From: Symbiodinium sp. CCMP2592
Taxonomy: Eukaryota; Sar; Dinophyceae; Suessiales; Symbiodiniaceae
DNA length: 64,000 nt
Direction of reading: 5' to 3'
Assembly: GCA_905221615.1 (NCBI GenBank)
Contig: CAJNDT010006130.1
Span: forward strand, 62,001-126,000
Under the pieces are notes generated by a model. The model was not told the origin of the DNA and did not search any database. It saw nothing but the letters and a program-made list of their open reading frames with translations. The position numbers and the translations under genes are program-made. Below, one piece after another: positions 34,220-44,044 of the stretch. Position 1 is the first letter of the stretch, and each line of letters begins with the position of its first letter.

Positions 34220-34683
34220 GACGCGGAGGCGGGCTGGTCTGAAACGGCGTGTACCCGAAAACCGAATTTCCGTGCCCTAAACCCTAAATCCCTTTTCCCT
34301 GAACCGAACACCCTGAATCCTAAAGAGGTTCACGGAAGTTTAAGGTTTCGGGTTCCCAGGTTCGGTGTGGCTCACTTGTATCAAAGGCTTGCTTAATTCA
34401 GTTCTGCTTGAGCAGTTCCCTGAAGCTGCTTGTTGCACACTTATCAGAACATATCTCCCTAGAAGAGGTCCCAATGGGAAAGCCCTGAAGCGTTAAAATT
34501 ACACCGATGCCCTAAAACTCCAGAGCCCTGGACCCAAAGCCCTAATCCCCAAACTCTCAACCTCAAGCGGAAGCCCAAAACCAAAGCCCTCACTTGAGTT
34601 TGCTCCAGGGTTTCTAGAGAGCATGCAGCTCGAAGCTTCAGCTTCAAGGAAGCTCAGGGCCTGAACCCTGGGCCTATAACCCC

Positions 34684-34750
34684 AAACTAGTAGGATTCAT
34701 ATAAGGGACCCTAATAAAGGCCCAAGGTTTCTTAGTCAGGTTCCTACGTT
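34684..34750. mobile_element. Family G inverted-repeat fragment
   Basis: TTTCTTAGTCAGGTTCCTACG is the reverse complement (few changes) of the sequence repeated at 53566 and 53655. GGATTCATATAAGGGACCC lies to its left. Confidence 0.55.
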
Positions 34751-35220
34751 GGACCCCTAGGGCACGCCGCAAGCAGAGAGCTTTCTTCCTGAAGCGGGTG
34801 CACCACGAAAGCGGGCTCGTCCATCAAGAAGCTGCTGTGAAGTTCTCTGCTGAGGCTGGTTTTAGGTGAAGTGCAAAAAAATCCAAGAGCATCGCATCAC
34901 AAACCAAGAGGTTACATCTACAATGCTGAGTATCGCTCAAGTTGAACTGTTCTGGTTTGTGGGGACTTCGCCTTGCAGCTTACTTGATTGACGGTCTGCT
35001 ACGCGGGAGGGTAGGAGCATTTTTCTGGCATGGAAACAGAGAAAAATCATGTCATACTACAGTCTACCAAGTGCAAACGGCAGGTTCACCACAAGGACTC
35101 AACTCCTCGCATCAATGGCAGGAGACGCGACAAGCCCTCGCAAAGTCGAAGGACGAGGTACGCAGTGGCAGACTAGGCCTTGACGGCCTTGAGCGGCCTA
35201 GTGGCTCGGACAGAGACATT

Positions 35221-35303
35221 TCGGTGGCTGTCAAAATGATGGTCCCATTTTTGGGTGCCCTAAATATTAGGGGTCCACTTTTTTTTTTTCCTAGGTCTGG
35301 TCC
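35221..35303 (+). repeat. Left terminal inverted repeat of the 8.9 kb transposon
   Basis: Contains GGTGGCTGTCAAAATGATGG, CCTAAATATTAGG, an 11-T run and CCTAGGTCTGGTCC. It pairs with 44045-44141. Confidence 0.8.
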
Positions 35304-35385
35304 GGTCTGGGGGGCCTTGCTAGGTCTGGTCCCACGGTCCCTTGGTCCCCTGGTCCTTTGGTCCTCTGGTCCTGGTCCCCTGGTC
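35291..35385 (+). repeat. Sub-terminal GGTCC/GGTCT repeats
   Basis: At least ten closely spaced GGTCC or GGTCT motifs, most preceded by T (GGTCTGGTCCGGTCTGG, then TGGTCCCCTGGTCCTTTGG). Two such motifs in inverted orientation occur at the right end (GGACCAGAC). Sub-terminal motif clusters often bind transposase; that role is inferred. Confidence 0.6.
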
Positions 35386-35387
35386 TC

Positions 35388-35810
35388 ATGTGTGAAGATG
35401 AAATGCGTGCTTGGTTTACGGACCCCTTCATCGGCTCCGACTTTCGCGATGCAACTGCATGTCTGCAAGCGTCGGAACCTCAGCCGCTATCACCGCTGCT
35501 TCCCGAATTTGCTCCAGGTCAGGTGTTCACCTTACAACAGGCTGTCCGATGCTGTTGCAGTGCGGATGGCTACATTCCAGCGCTTGCGCAAGAGGTGTTG
35601 TTACAAACATTCAGCCGTGATGAACGCTTCATAGACGTTTTGGACCTCCCGCGCGCGGCCTGCTGCTGTCTTCGCATCTGCCCCAGCCCCATCCAGTGGC
35701 GAAGCACTGCCGCTGGTTGCATCACTGCCCGCTCAGCGAAAAGAGCGAGCTGCCCAATATTGGAAAGCAGCTCGAGATGCTGCTGCACACTTTGCGAGAG
35801 ACTTTTATAA
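35388..35810 (+). CDS. Transposon ORF 1: N-terminal part of the DUF3987-like protein (frame interrupted)
   Basis: The first ATG (35388) opens MCEDEMRAWFTDPFIGSDF, about 80 bp inside the left terminal repeat. The translation is protein-like to about 35640 (FTLQQAVRCC...FSRDERFIDVLDLPRA) and becomes Cys/Ser-rich and unconvincing afterwards. From 35635 the next frame takes over with convincing coding sequence, so a one-base shift or a tiny intron probably separates them. No domain was recognised in this piece alone. It is most simply the beginning of the protein continued at 35635-38289. Confidence 0.5.
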   Translation: MCEDEMRAWFTDPFIGSDFRDATACLQASEPQPLSPLLPEFAPGQVFTLQQAVRCCCSADGYIPALAQEVLLQTFSRDERFIDVLDLPRAACCCLRICPSPIQWRSTAAGCITARSAKRASCPILESSSRCCCTLCERLL

Positions 35811-36444
35811 CCAGGAAGTTCAAATTGCGCAGCAGTTCTGCCAAGTGCAAGTGCCGCTTGCAGAGCGACTCCTTAACACTTTTCTGACATTGCCACCCAC
35901 GCCACCCATGCCTGCGCAACACTTCGGGCTTTCGTCGCTTGACTATGAGGAGGAAATCCAACTTCTTCTTGCTCGGTCGCAGGAGCTACATTGGTCTCAC
36001 GGTGCACTTGAAGATGCCTGCGCTTCCGCCATGGACGTCGTCGGTCTGTGTCCATTCCCATTGGCTGTTGCCAGCATGCTAATAAATGCTGCCGATGTAG
36101 CGCCGGAATTTCTAGTTGCCTTTTACTACTCCCTCGCCGGCTGGGTCTGCCACCAAGACTTGCATGCTGTGTTTGACCCGATCAAAAGAGATCGGCGCAC
36201 CAGGCCGAGATGCATGGTGCAGGGGATTTGCGGTTCATCTGCAGGAAGAAGCCCTTTTTGGCGTACTTTTGTGTCGTCTTGGTTTACTGGTGTGGACGCA
36301 GAGAAGTCAGTGCTTCACAGCCATCAAACCCTATGGTCGCAAAGTGGTGGCCGTAAAGGCTTGCATCTAGCGCAGGCGACCGATGCAGATCTTGCTGAAC
36401 GCATGCGGCACAGCGATGGCAAGCTGTTTTGGGCATCCCCTTAG
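35635..36444 (+). CDS. Transposon ORF 2: P-loop part of a DUF3987-like protein, ending at an in-frame TAG
   Basis: An open frame without its own good start (stop at 35632-35634), so it probably continues ORF 1. It reads ASLPAQRKERAAQYWKAARD, then FARDFYNQEVQIAQQFCQVQ, then FPLAVASMLINAADVAPEFL. A glycine/serine loop, GICGSSAGRSPFW, sits at about 36223-36260, where DUF3987 (PF13148) proteins carry a degenerate Walker A. Next is ATDADLAERMRHSDGKLFWA, like the DUF3987 segment after the P-loop. The frame then meets TAG at 36442-36444 and continues in the same frame from 36445. Known: DUF3987 proteins are primase/helicase-associated P-loop ATPases of mobile elements. The assignment here is by motif order only. 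Confidence 0.55.
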   Translation, partial: TFWTSRARPAAVFASAPAPSSGEALPLVASLPAQRKERAAQYWKAARDAAAHFARDFYNQEVQIAQQFCQVQVPLAERLLNTFLTLPPTPPMPAQHFGLSSLDYEEEIQLLLARSQELHWSHGALEDACASAMDVVGLCPFPLAVASMLINAADVAPEFLVAFYYSLAGWVCHQDLHAVFDPIKRDRRTRPRCMVQGICGSSAGRSPFWRTFVSSWFTGVDAEKSVLHSHQTLWSQSGGRKGLHLAQATDADLAERMRHSDGKLFWASP

Positions 36445-36453
36445 TGCTGGCTT

Positions 36454-38289
36454 ATGCTGGACACATCGCATGCATCTCGTGGCACAAAACCCAGCAAGGA
36501 CAAAGTCAACTTCCACTTCCTTCTGGAGTGCCAGAATGGCAATGACTACGGCCCCCGGAGCATCAAGTCAAGCCCAGAACAAATTCACACACCCACCACA
36601 AATTTTGGAATGTTGCTCTTGGGCCAAGCAGACACGGTTCATGACTTCTGGCGTCATGTATTCCGGCCAGGTTCGCCAGTTCGAAACAAAGGTTTTGAGG
36701 GCAGGCCGCTTTTCGTTTTTGCTGGTGCATCGCGGCTCGTGCATCACGAGCAGTTCATTTCTGCCGAGCTGATCTACGCTTTTGTGAAATGCATTTTGCT
36801 AACCATCGCCAGCCACGTCGGGCACTCCACAGAAATTCCCCTCATCGAGCGTCCTTTGCAACCGCACGTTCCAAACCTCTGGCGGCAACTACAAGCCGCT
36901 GCGAAAGAAGCAGAGCAAACTGCTCCCAACGCGTGCCAAGTAGCAGCAGCTAAATGGGGCTACACCTGTGGGACACATATTATATCCAATCACATGTTTT
37001 CCTGCAGCTTTGCAGCCTTGCCCCGCAATCCGCAACAGCTGCAAGCGTTGCTCACCGGATGCCAGACGCAGCCGCCATCCAATGTGCCAGCGCCAGCAGG
37101 CTGTGATTGGTTTTCCCTTCCTGAAGACGCGTTTCTTGCAGCTCCACGGTTGTTGCACCACACCATGTCGAGCCTGCACACCATCTACAACGAAATGCGT
37201 CTCCCGCCAGATGCTAGGGCTGGGAGCAAAGCTGTGGAAGCACCCGCCGTAGGGCCAGTGAAGTCAACACTAACGGCACGCGAACTCGTCCTCTCCAAAA
37301 CGTTGAAGCAGCACAAGCATAAAGCAGCTCTCATTGTCACCGACCTCAAGTCCCACATGAGTTCCAAGCAGCGAAAGCAGGAGGAGTACGAAGCTGTCTT
37401 CAAGCTTGCGGCAGATCTTGGAATAGGGCGCATTGAAGGTACCTTTCCCGGAACAAGGGCCGAGCCCTATCGCCTCCAGCTGACGCTGGGACAATTGACG
37501 CCGGCAGTTCGCAGGCAGTTGGGCTTAGAGATGGACGTGGGTCAGGCAGCAGACTTGGCCGGGCCTGCTGGCGGCCCTGATGCAGTGGAAATGCGAGGCG
37601 CCGGAAAAAGAGCAGCGGCGCAAGCAGAACCCAGCCAAAGACCCGACAAGAGGCTCAGAGTGCCTCGTGCGGTGAGACAAGAAGCTGCTGCGCGGCTGCA
37701 AGAGCTGGCCGAGTCTGTGGAGCCTTCTGCTGGTGCTGTGAAGGAAGGTGGCCGTCCTCGAGAAGCAGCAGTTCGCAGACGCCCAGCAGTTGCCCCGCCT
37801 CACCCTGCGCAGCCTGCGCAGGCCGAGCAAGCGCCTGCTGCGCCGCCACAGGAGCAGCCGCCGGCGCCTGATGCGAAGGAAACGGCAGAAGAGGTAAAGC
37901 GCTGCATCATCAGAAAACAAGAACCAAAGGAAGCCGATATGTCCTTCGCCCAAGAATGGCAAGCTCTCCTCGCGTGGGGACGTGCAAATTTGCCAGCAAG
38001 AATCCACGGGCCAGGATTGCGCGCATGTGTTGGCACCAAAAAGTTCAAATCTCGGAGCGCGCGGGCCTTTTGTTTATGTGCGGGAATAGATGCAAAGCGG
38101 GTGCCCAAGTGCAAAGTCGTCTACACTGGTTCTTACTGCCGTGACACTAAGTTGTTCACCATCAAGGAGCTTGGCTCCCACCATCGCCCGGCAGAAGATG
38201 AACACGCCCAGGAAGCCCCGGCAGGCAAGGCTCAGAGAAAGTGCCGGGCCGGGCGCTCATGCGCGATTTGCCTGAGGTTTACACTGTAA
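36454..38289 (+). CDS. Transposon ORF 3: DUF3987-like C-terminal part with a zinc-binding tail (611 codons)
   Basis: In the same frame as ORF 2 and separated from it by one TAG and three codons, so very likely the same protein. An ATG at 36454 allows independent initiation. Early on it has FHFLLECQNGNDYGPRS, FGMLLLGQADTVHDFWRHVF and GFEGRPLFVFAGASRLVHH, which follow the order of the DUF3987 core. Residues about 380-500 are a low-complexity Ala/Pro/Glu/Gln linker with a basic cluster (KRAAAQAEPSQRPDKRLRV), a plausible nuclear localisation signal. Near the C-terminus, FCLCAGIDAKRVPKC then DTKLFTIKELGSHH gives a C-x-C...C...H-H set resembling WRKY/GCM1-type zinc domains. The frame stops at 38287-38289, overlapping the transposase frame by up to 88 bp. 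Confidence 0.6.
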   Translation: MLDTSHASRGTKPSKDKVNFHFLLECQNGNDYGPRSIKSSPEQIHTPTTNFGMLLLGQADTVHDFWRHVFRPGSPVRNKGFEGRPLFVFAGASRLVHHEQFISAELIYAFVKCILLTIASHVGHSTEIPLIERPLQPHVPNLWRQLQAAAKEAEQTAPNACQVAAAKWGYTCGTHIISNHMFSCSFAALPRNPQQLQALLTGCQTQPPSNVPAPAGCDWFSLPEDAFLAAPRLLHHTMSSLHTIYNEMRLPPDARAGSKAVEAPAVGPVKSTLTARELVLSKTLKQHKHKAALIVTDLKSHMSSKQRKQEEYEAVFKLAADLGIGRIEGTFPGTRAEPYRLQLTLGQLTPAVRRQLGLEMDVGQAADLAGPAGGPDAVEMRGAGKRAAAQAEPSQRPDKRLRVPRAVRQEAAARLQELAESVEPSAGAVKEGGRPREAAVRRRPAVAPPHPAQPAQAEQAPAAPPQEQPPAPDAKETAEEVKRCIIRKQEPKEADMSFAQEWQALLAWGRANLPARIHGPGLRACVGTKKFKSRSARAFCLCAGIDAKRVPKCKVVYTGSYCRDTKLFTIKELGSHHRPAEDEHAQEAPAGKAQRKCRAGRSCAICLRFTL

Positions 38290-40640
38290 CTGTGCAGCAG
38301 CAGCCAAAATCCACCATGGCTCTCGTGCAACAAGCGAATAAGTGGTCCCGTGATCCGGACAATTTCAAGAAGGCCGAAGGTGAAAACCCTTTTAAGGTCA
38401 GTGTCATGTCCGGCTTCAAATTCCCTGGCAAGAAGATACCTACGTATGTCTTGCTGCAGTGCTCGAGCTGTGCTTCAGTCGATCCACCTTGCTCATGGCG
38501 CGGAGTCATTGAGTACTCGCACGACGCACACAAAATTATCATCAAAGCAGAAGGCACGCATGCATCAAAGCAGCGAAAAGCAGGCGGTGTCATGACTGAA
38601 TCGCAGAGAGCGACGCTGAAAAAAGCTCGTGCCCGATCCGCTCTCGGTCGGCTGGTAGCACTGAACGACGATCCAGACAGTCCGCCTACAAAGCGCCAGG
38701 AGAAACAACGCAGAGACAACGAGGCCAGAGCACGCAAGAAGGCGCAGGCAACCGAGGAAGCATTGCCTCGTAAACATACGTCTGAAGACATTCTGGATGC
38801 TATGCGTGCAGCAGGTGTGCTCTTTGACGGCCCCTTCCCGCCACCGGACGTCGAGATTGCTGATAACCATGATGTAGGTTTGCATCTGCTTGACAATCCA
38901 CACCACGTCAAATTGGGGACTGACGCAACATTCAAAGACATCTTTGAAGACTACTGCCTCATTCCGCTTGGCGTGCTTTCCAGACACTATGTCACATCTA
39001 GACAGCAAGGCTGCAAAATTAGATCTTGGACTTCCCACTTTTCGCCGGTGCTGTATGCGCTCTCGTCGGCAGATGTACACCAAGTGTACGAGATGCTCTT
39101 CCGTGCTATCAGCAATTTGATGCTGGGCACGAACCCCCGCATACTTGTAGGTCCACAGGTGCGCCAAGTGCACGCCGATTGGGCGCCTGCCATCGAGAAT
39201 GCACGGCGTGCCATTTTCCCTGACAGTGTTCGCGCGTCCGATTTCTTTCACTTATGGACCAACGTGGATGCAAAGCTCGCGATGCTGCCTGCAGGGCAAC
39301 GTTCCCAAGTGAAGTCGGCATTGTACGTGACCCGCACGCACTGCACAACCCTGAATGAATTCCACCATTTCTGGCTGCTGTTCTTCAGGCGTATGTCGCA
39401 GAATAAACGCCAGCAGGGCTGGGACCAACCTGGGCTCGCGTCCTACTTGTGCAAAACATACTTCTTCCACTTGTCTCCCGAAGATGCACGGTCGCAATAC
39501 CACCTAACAGACCCTATCTTAGCTGAGGACGGGAGTGTCCTTTGTGCCAGTTGGTGGGCATCTTACGTGCGGCTGCAGCCGGGTAGTGCTAGTGGCACGC
39601 AGCCTGTGGAGTCAATGCACGCAAACGGAATACGCTCCGCATTGGTGGCTTCGCTTGAACTCCAAGCAAACAGCCAAAAGCCTGCCGAGCTCAGGCACTT
39701 GGATCCCCCACGCTTCTTTCCTGCTTTTCAAGCCGCGCTGCAGGCCGAATGCCGACAACTGCACAAGCGAGACCCGCATTCGCTTATCGACCAGCCTGAC
39801 CGTGAAGACCCCGCCTTGCGCCGCGGGGATTTTCTCGCACGCGTGGGACGGTCCACCGCAACAGAACTGTGGAAGCACAAATCCTACATCCGTCGAGTGC
39901 AGCTACAGGCGGGCGTCGAAGCGTATGTCATGCCTCGCACCTTGATCCAATGGCAGACCGACTCTTCCGAGGCCGGTGGTGGTCGGTACGTTTCCTTATC
40001 CGAAGAGAAGCTTCGCACCACGCCCTTGGAAGCATTGAGCTGTGCGCAGATGGCCACGGAGCATAATGGAACGGCACTCATGCACCTCTGGCAAAAAGCA
40101 CGTATCATCACTGGGCGCGTTGCAAACACCTTTGCTTTGGACTTCCAGATGTGGAAACACTATCGCCACCAGCGGGTGACGGTCCTTTTTGGGCAATTTG
40201 CTGCTTCCCACTGGGGCATGCTGCAATCCCTGTGTCCTTGCGTTCCTTTTGCCTTGTCTGGCGGCTGCGAGCACTCCCGTGTTGTTCAGTCCTTGCTCAG
40301 TCCCGGCGACGAATCTCTGGAAATCATCGGCTGCCAACGTCCCGGCAGACCTCTGAAACCCAGTTTTGCTGAGCAAAACCGTGGCCAGAGTTTTGCCCGT
40401 CTAATGGCCGCAGCATCTCGGGAGGCAAACTCCGCGGCAGCAAAGGGAGCAGCTGATCAGCAGCGATTACCAGTTGCTCCGGTCATCAACGAAGGCCACG
40501 CAACGGATGCTGCTGCACGCAGCTTCGGCCCGCATGAAAGCCACGACGGCACCGGTGGCAGTGCTTCCAGCCGGGGTCCCACGGAGCATCGCACCGACCT
40601 CGACCTGGTCAAGGCATCTGCTGGCCTTCTGTTCTTGTAG
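38241..40640 (+). CDS. Transposon ORF 4: Mutator-like (MULE) DDE transposase with SWIM zinc finger
   Basis: Catalyses cut-and-paste transposition in the nucleus. The frame is open from 38202; ATG choices are residue 7 (38259) or 26 of the 799-residue frame. Residues about 60-110 form a WRKY/GCM1- or FLYWCH-like zinc domain (C74, C77, C84, H107: LLQCSSCASVDPPCSW then AEGTH). A basic linker follows (residues 130-180). The DDE core has D228 in KLGTDATFKDIF, D313 in QVHADWAPAIENARRA with FFHLW after it, and E457 in GTQPVESMHANG, at MULE-like spacing. A SWIM finger follows: C665-x-C667-x8-C676-x-H678 (CPCVPFALSGGCEH). About 1.2 kb of sequence from the core to the stop is intact. No start of its own is convincing, so it may be expressed as a fusion with ORF 3 by frameshift or splicing. 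Confidence 0.82.
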   Translation: MPGRALMRDLPEVYTVTVQQQPKSTMALVQQANKWSRDPDNFKKAEGENPFKVSVMSGFKFPGKKIPTYVLLQCSSCASVDPPCSWRGVIEYSHDAHKIIIKAEGTHASKQRKAGGVMTESQRATLKKARARSALGRLVALNDDPDSPPTKRQEKQRRDNEARARKKAQATEEALPRKHTSEDILDAMRAAGVLFDGPFPPPDVEIADNHDVGLHLLDNPHHVKLGTDATFKDIFEDYCLIPLGVLSRHYVTSRQQGCKIRSWTSHFSPVLYALSSADVHQVYEMLFRAISNLMLGTNPRILVGPQVRQVHADWAPAIENARRAIFPDSVRASDFFHLWTNVDAKLAMLPAGQRSQVKSALYVTRTHCTTLNEFHHFWLLFFRRMSQNKRQQGWDQPGLASYLCKTYFFHLSPEDARSQYHLTDPILAEDGSVLCASWWASYVRLQPGSASGTQPVESMHANGIRSALVASLELQANSQKPAELRHLDPPRFFPAFQAALQAECRQLHKRDPHSLIDQPDREDPALRRGDFLARVGRSTATELWKHKSYIRRVQLQAGVEAYVMPRTLIQWQTDSSEAGGGRYVSLSEEKLRTTPLEALSCAQMATEHNGTALMHLWQKARIITGRVANTFALDFQMWKHYRHQRVTVLFGQFAASHWGMLQSLCPCVPFALSGGCEHSRVVQSLLSPGDESLEIIGCQRPGRPLKPSFAEQNRGQSFARLMAAASREANSAAAKGAADQQRLPVAPVINEGHATDAAARSFGPHESHDGTGGSASSRGPTEHRTDLDLVKASAGLLFL

Positions 40641-43189
40641 TCTAGAGGTTCCCTTTGACACTTAGCCGCGCAATGCCGCTGTGCAGGCTACGCTTGGCGA
40701 CTGGCGATCGACAGCTTCCTCCGCAGACCAACATCTACAAGAACGAAAGGAACCAGGTGGGTTGCAGTGCAATGTCGCCGGTGCGCTGCTGCTGTCATGT
40801 TTCTTTTCGGTTGGTTTGTCTCTTAGTGTTTGCGTTTGCACTCTCTCTATCCTCCTGTTGCTTTGCCTGCCTTGGATTCCGCACCTGCCAGGCTTGGGTT
40901 GCCATGCGCTCGGGACGAACAATCCGTGGGAGCCATGCCGCCCTCAGTCGGCATGGCACAGACCGCCTTGCGATTCTTCATGCATGGCAAGCGATTGAGA
41001 AGGCTTTCCCAGAGGCGCCACACGAAAGTATACATGTCTTTCGAGTTCGACGGTCCCTTGCACATCTTCCACGTGTACCTGCCCCTAGACCGCGCGAAGC
41101 TTTGGACTGAACCGACCGGAACCCAAGCGTGCAATCACAGCAGGAAAATGCCCCTGCTCTGTCATGTCCACCTGTGTGTGGGAGTCTATATCTTGCCAGT
41201 CCTCTCTGCTTTTGAAACAATGCAATCACAGGTCAGGAACAGTACCACTACCACTCGTGGCTACTACTAGTTCTCCTCCTCTTCCTTATCCTCCTCCTCC
41301 TCCTCCTCCAACTCCTGCTGCTGCTGCTTGCTGCTGCTGCGACTCAGCAAACCGAATCGGCTCAACAAGGCCAGCTGAAACCATGCTCAGAGCTCCTGCG
41401 AATTCACGAATTCCCACGCCCGCAGCTGTTAGCAAGCCACGCAAGCTTACCCACCAAGTATGTTCCCAAGACCATGGTGTGCAAACAATGCGACAGCTTA
41501 GCTTTAATAGCTTTGATGAGTTTCGTGCGCATGCCAGCAAATTCAAGGATGCTGCAAGGGTGCTGCGTGCAAGAGAGAACAGTGTTATTTTGCTGTCACG
41601 CGGGTAACTATTATATTTGCTGTGATATCTTATAAGGTTAATTTTGTTCCCAAACCCCCAGAAGCCAGTCCCAAGACCATTTTGAAGTAGTCCTTGTTTC
41701 TTCAGCTTTCATGCAGTCTTGATTTTGCCGGCGCAAGCGCAGCTCCGTCCGGCACTTCTGCGCTGCGGCGAAGCGCCTCCGCGCCGCGACTTACAGCAGG
41801 CACCGCCACACCATAACTTGAACTGAACACACTTACGCTAGGACCTTAGGAGCTAAGCTTTCCGCCGGGTTGCAAGTTGTAGCAGTTTCCTTCCGGAGTC
41901 GCAACTTTAGGATTGCCACGCTTCAGGCTTTCCGCGTAGAAAGGAGTTCACGGTTTAGGGACCAAAGCGATTGCGGATGTTGATCGATGCCAAACGGCCA
42001 AACGGCACAGGATTTCTGTCGTTTTCGGGCCAAGGTTGAATCCTTGCTGCCGTGCCCCTAACAGTGCCGAATAAACAACATCCTAGGAACCTGCTAGCAG
42101 CGTTGGAGGACAACATATCAGTGATTGGATGTTGAAAAGCCAAGGTTGAGGTCCTGAAGCCCCGGCAAAACGACACCCGAAATTTCACCCCAGCAAACCT
42201 TAAATGTTAATGTTTCGATTCGCTGCACAAGTAGAACCCTTGCATTCCAGGGCTTCGCCATCATCACAGGACCTTTTCCATCCAGGTCCCGGGCAGTCAG
42301 GAAGGCAAGTAGTTCGAGAACTTTTAATCTGCTGTGTTGAGGCATGTGAGCGCTTAGGGGGTGTGAGCTTCCTTGTTTTCGTGCAGCTGGGTTACAGCAA
42401 CAAGCACGGATCCAATTCTTGAAGCAGCCGCTTGCTCTGATGTATCTTGCCCAAAGAACTTCAACCTTAACACTAAGCCGTATTCTTATGGAGTCCCCTA
42501 CCCAGCTCTTCGGCTTGAACCCTATGTCTCAATAGAGACTGCCGGATTCCAAACCTTCCACTCCACTCTACAGAGCAGGTGCCAGAGGGTGCTGCGGGCA
42601 GCAGCATCCAAATGCCCCACCCCAGCGCCAGAGGCGACCTGCGCCGCAGTCGTACAGCAATAACGTTGCGGGCGTGAAGCGGGTAGAGGGTAGGGACGGG
42701 GAGATTTGTTGCAGAGCATTGCTTTTTGGGATTCTGGCCACTGTTGGTTGGACACTTGCGCAAAGATGCCTGTAGTTATTGACATAAGCTCCCAAAAGGA
42801 AGACTTTGGGATGTTGTTCTTGGGTCCTAGACTTGAGAGCACGGGTTCAGGTTCAGAGTTCACCGTTCGTGTTCAGCCTGAACCCCTGAACCCTAAACCG
42901 TAACTTGCTGGCACTCGTCTCACTGCCCGCGATTTCGAGGCAATCGCGTCGTTTGCCAAGCCATGTCGGACCCGAAACATTTCAGATGTTCAGCATCTAA
43001 CTTGGGCATTTCCGTGTTGGCGTGTGCAGTACTTCAATCCTTCTAACCCTTATCTCCTTCCAGACCCCGGAACCCTAAACCCCCCTTGAAGCGTAAAACC
43101 CAAAGCCTTGAAAACGACAGCCCCGGCCCAAGGTGATCTTATCCGCAATGCCGACGGCAAGCCCATGGATTTGGGTCCAACCAGCCGCA
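40641..43189 (+). other. Transposon interior downstream of the transposase; weak ORFs
   Basis: The frame 40830-41270 reads GMAQTALRFFMHGKRLRRLS then VYMSFEFDGPLHIFHVYLPL and looks coding over about 75 codons. 41386-41607 reads MRQLSFNSFDEFRAHASKFK. Both lack a recognised family and could be exons of a further transposon gene or of host origin. A CTC/CTG tract separates them (41275-41340). 41610-43070 shows no gene. Confidence 0.35.
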
Positions 43190-43345
43190 ACCACAACCAC
43201 CACGACAACCACAACAACAACAACAGCAACAACAAGAACACCAGCAACAGCAACAACAACAACAAGAACAACTACCACGACGGCAACGACGAGGACGAGG
43301 ACGAGGACGACGACGACGATGACCTAGATGTCGACAACGACACTA
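43190..43345 (+). repeat. AAC/GAC triplet tract
   Basis: CAACAA and ACGACG units giving Asn- and Asp-rich frames. Confidence 0.85.
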
Positions 43346-43399
43346 AAAAACAACGCCAGAAGACAGAAGATTTGAAATTGTCATTTCGCACTATTCACA

Positions 43400-43985
43400 C
43401 GCGAAACACGACCCTGCAAATTGTAGTGCTCCAATACCTTCATGCAATACACAAGCAAAACCAGACCCTGCGAATGCTAGTTCCCCATTAGCTTGATGGA
43501 AAACACAAACAACAAAAGACTCTGCAAATTGTAGTTCCCCAATAGCTTGATGCAAAACACAAACAAGGCCGACCCCGCAAATTGTAGTCCCCCCATTAGC
43601 TTGATGCAAAACACAAGCACAAGAACACACCGCAAATTGTAGTTCCCTAGTGGCTTCATGCAAAACACAAGCAGATGAACACACCGCAAATTCTAGTTCC
43701 CTAATAGCTTCAAGCAGAACGCAAGCAGAAGAAGACCCTGCGAATTGTAGTTCCCCAATAGCTTGATGCAAAACACAAGCAACACCGATCCCTGCAAATG
43801 CGAACCCCCCAATAGCTTCATGCAAAACACAAAGAAAACAGAAACCTGCAACTCGTGGTTCCCCAACAGCTTCATGCTAAACACAAGCAAAATCAGACTC
43901 CGCAAGTTGTAGTTCCCAAATAGCTTCATGCAAAACAGAAGCAAAACCAGAGCCGTCGAAATCTAGTTCCCCAATAGCTTGATGC
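43400..43985 (-). repeat. 54-bp minisatellite, about ten copies
   Basis: Unit landmarks on the + strand are TAGCTTGATGCAAAACACAA then a variable AGCA/AACA stretch, GACCCTGCAAATTGTAGTT and CCCCAA. Starts fall at about 43489, 43543 and 43597, exactly 54 bp apart. Because 54 is a multiple of three, minus-strand frames stay open: 43391-43825 encodes an 18-residue repeat of the type CVLHQAIGELQFAGSSSA. No start or domain supports a real protein. It lies just inside the right end of the transposon. Confidence 0.9.
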
Positions 43986-44044
43986 AGCAAAGACCGCAGT
44001 TGCCGCTGTTGGCAACCACAACCAGTGGACCAGACTTAGGAAAG

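Noticed and set aside
36889..39251. Minus-strand ORFs opposite the transposase region (for example 37525-38007, 38279-38941, 38565-39251)
   Set aside because: Shadows of the strongly supported + strand transposase and DUF3987-like frames.
42805..42835. GACTTTGGGATGTTGTTCTTGG resembling the FGMLLLG segment of transposon ORF 3
   Set aside because: Only about 20 bp of similarity with no extension on either side; treated as coincidence.
43391..43825. 144-residue minus-strand ORF as a real repeat protein
   Set aside because: Openness is explained by the 54-bp unit length and there is no domain; kept as a finding about the minisatellite only.
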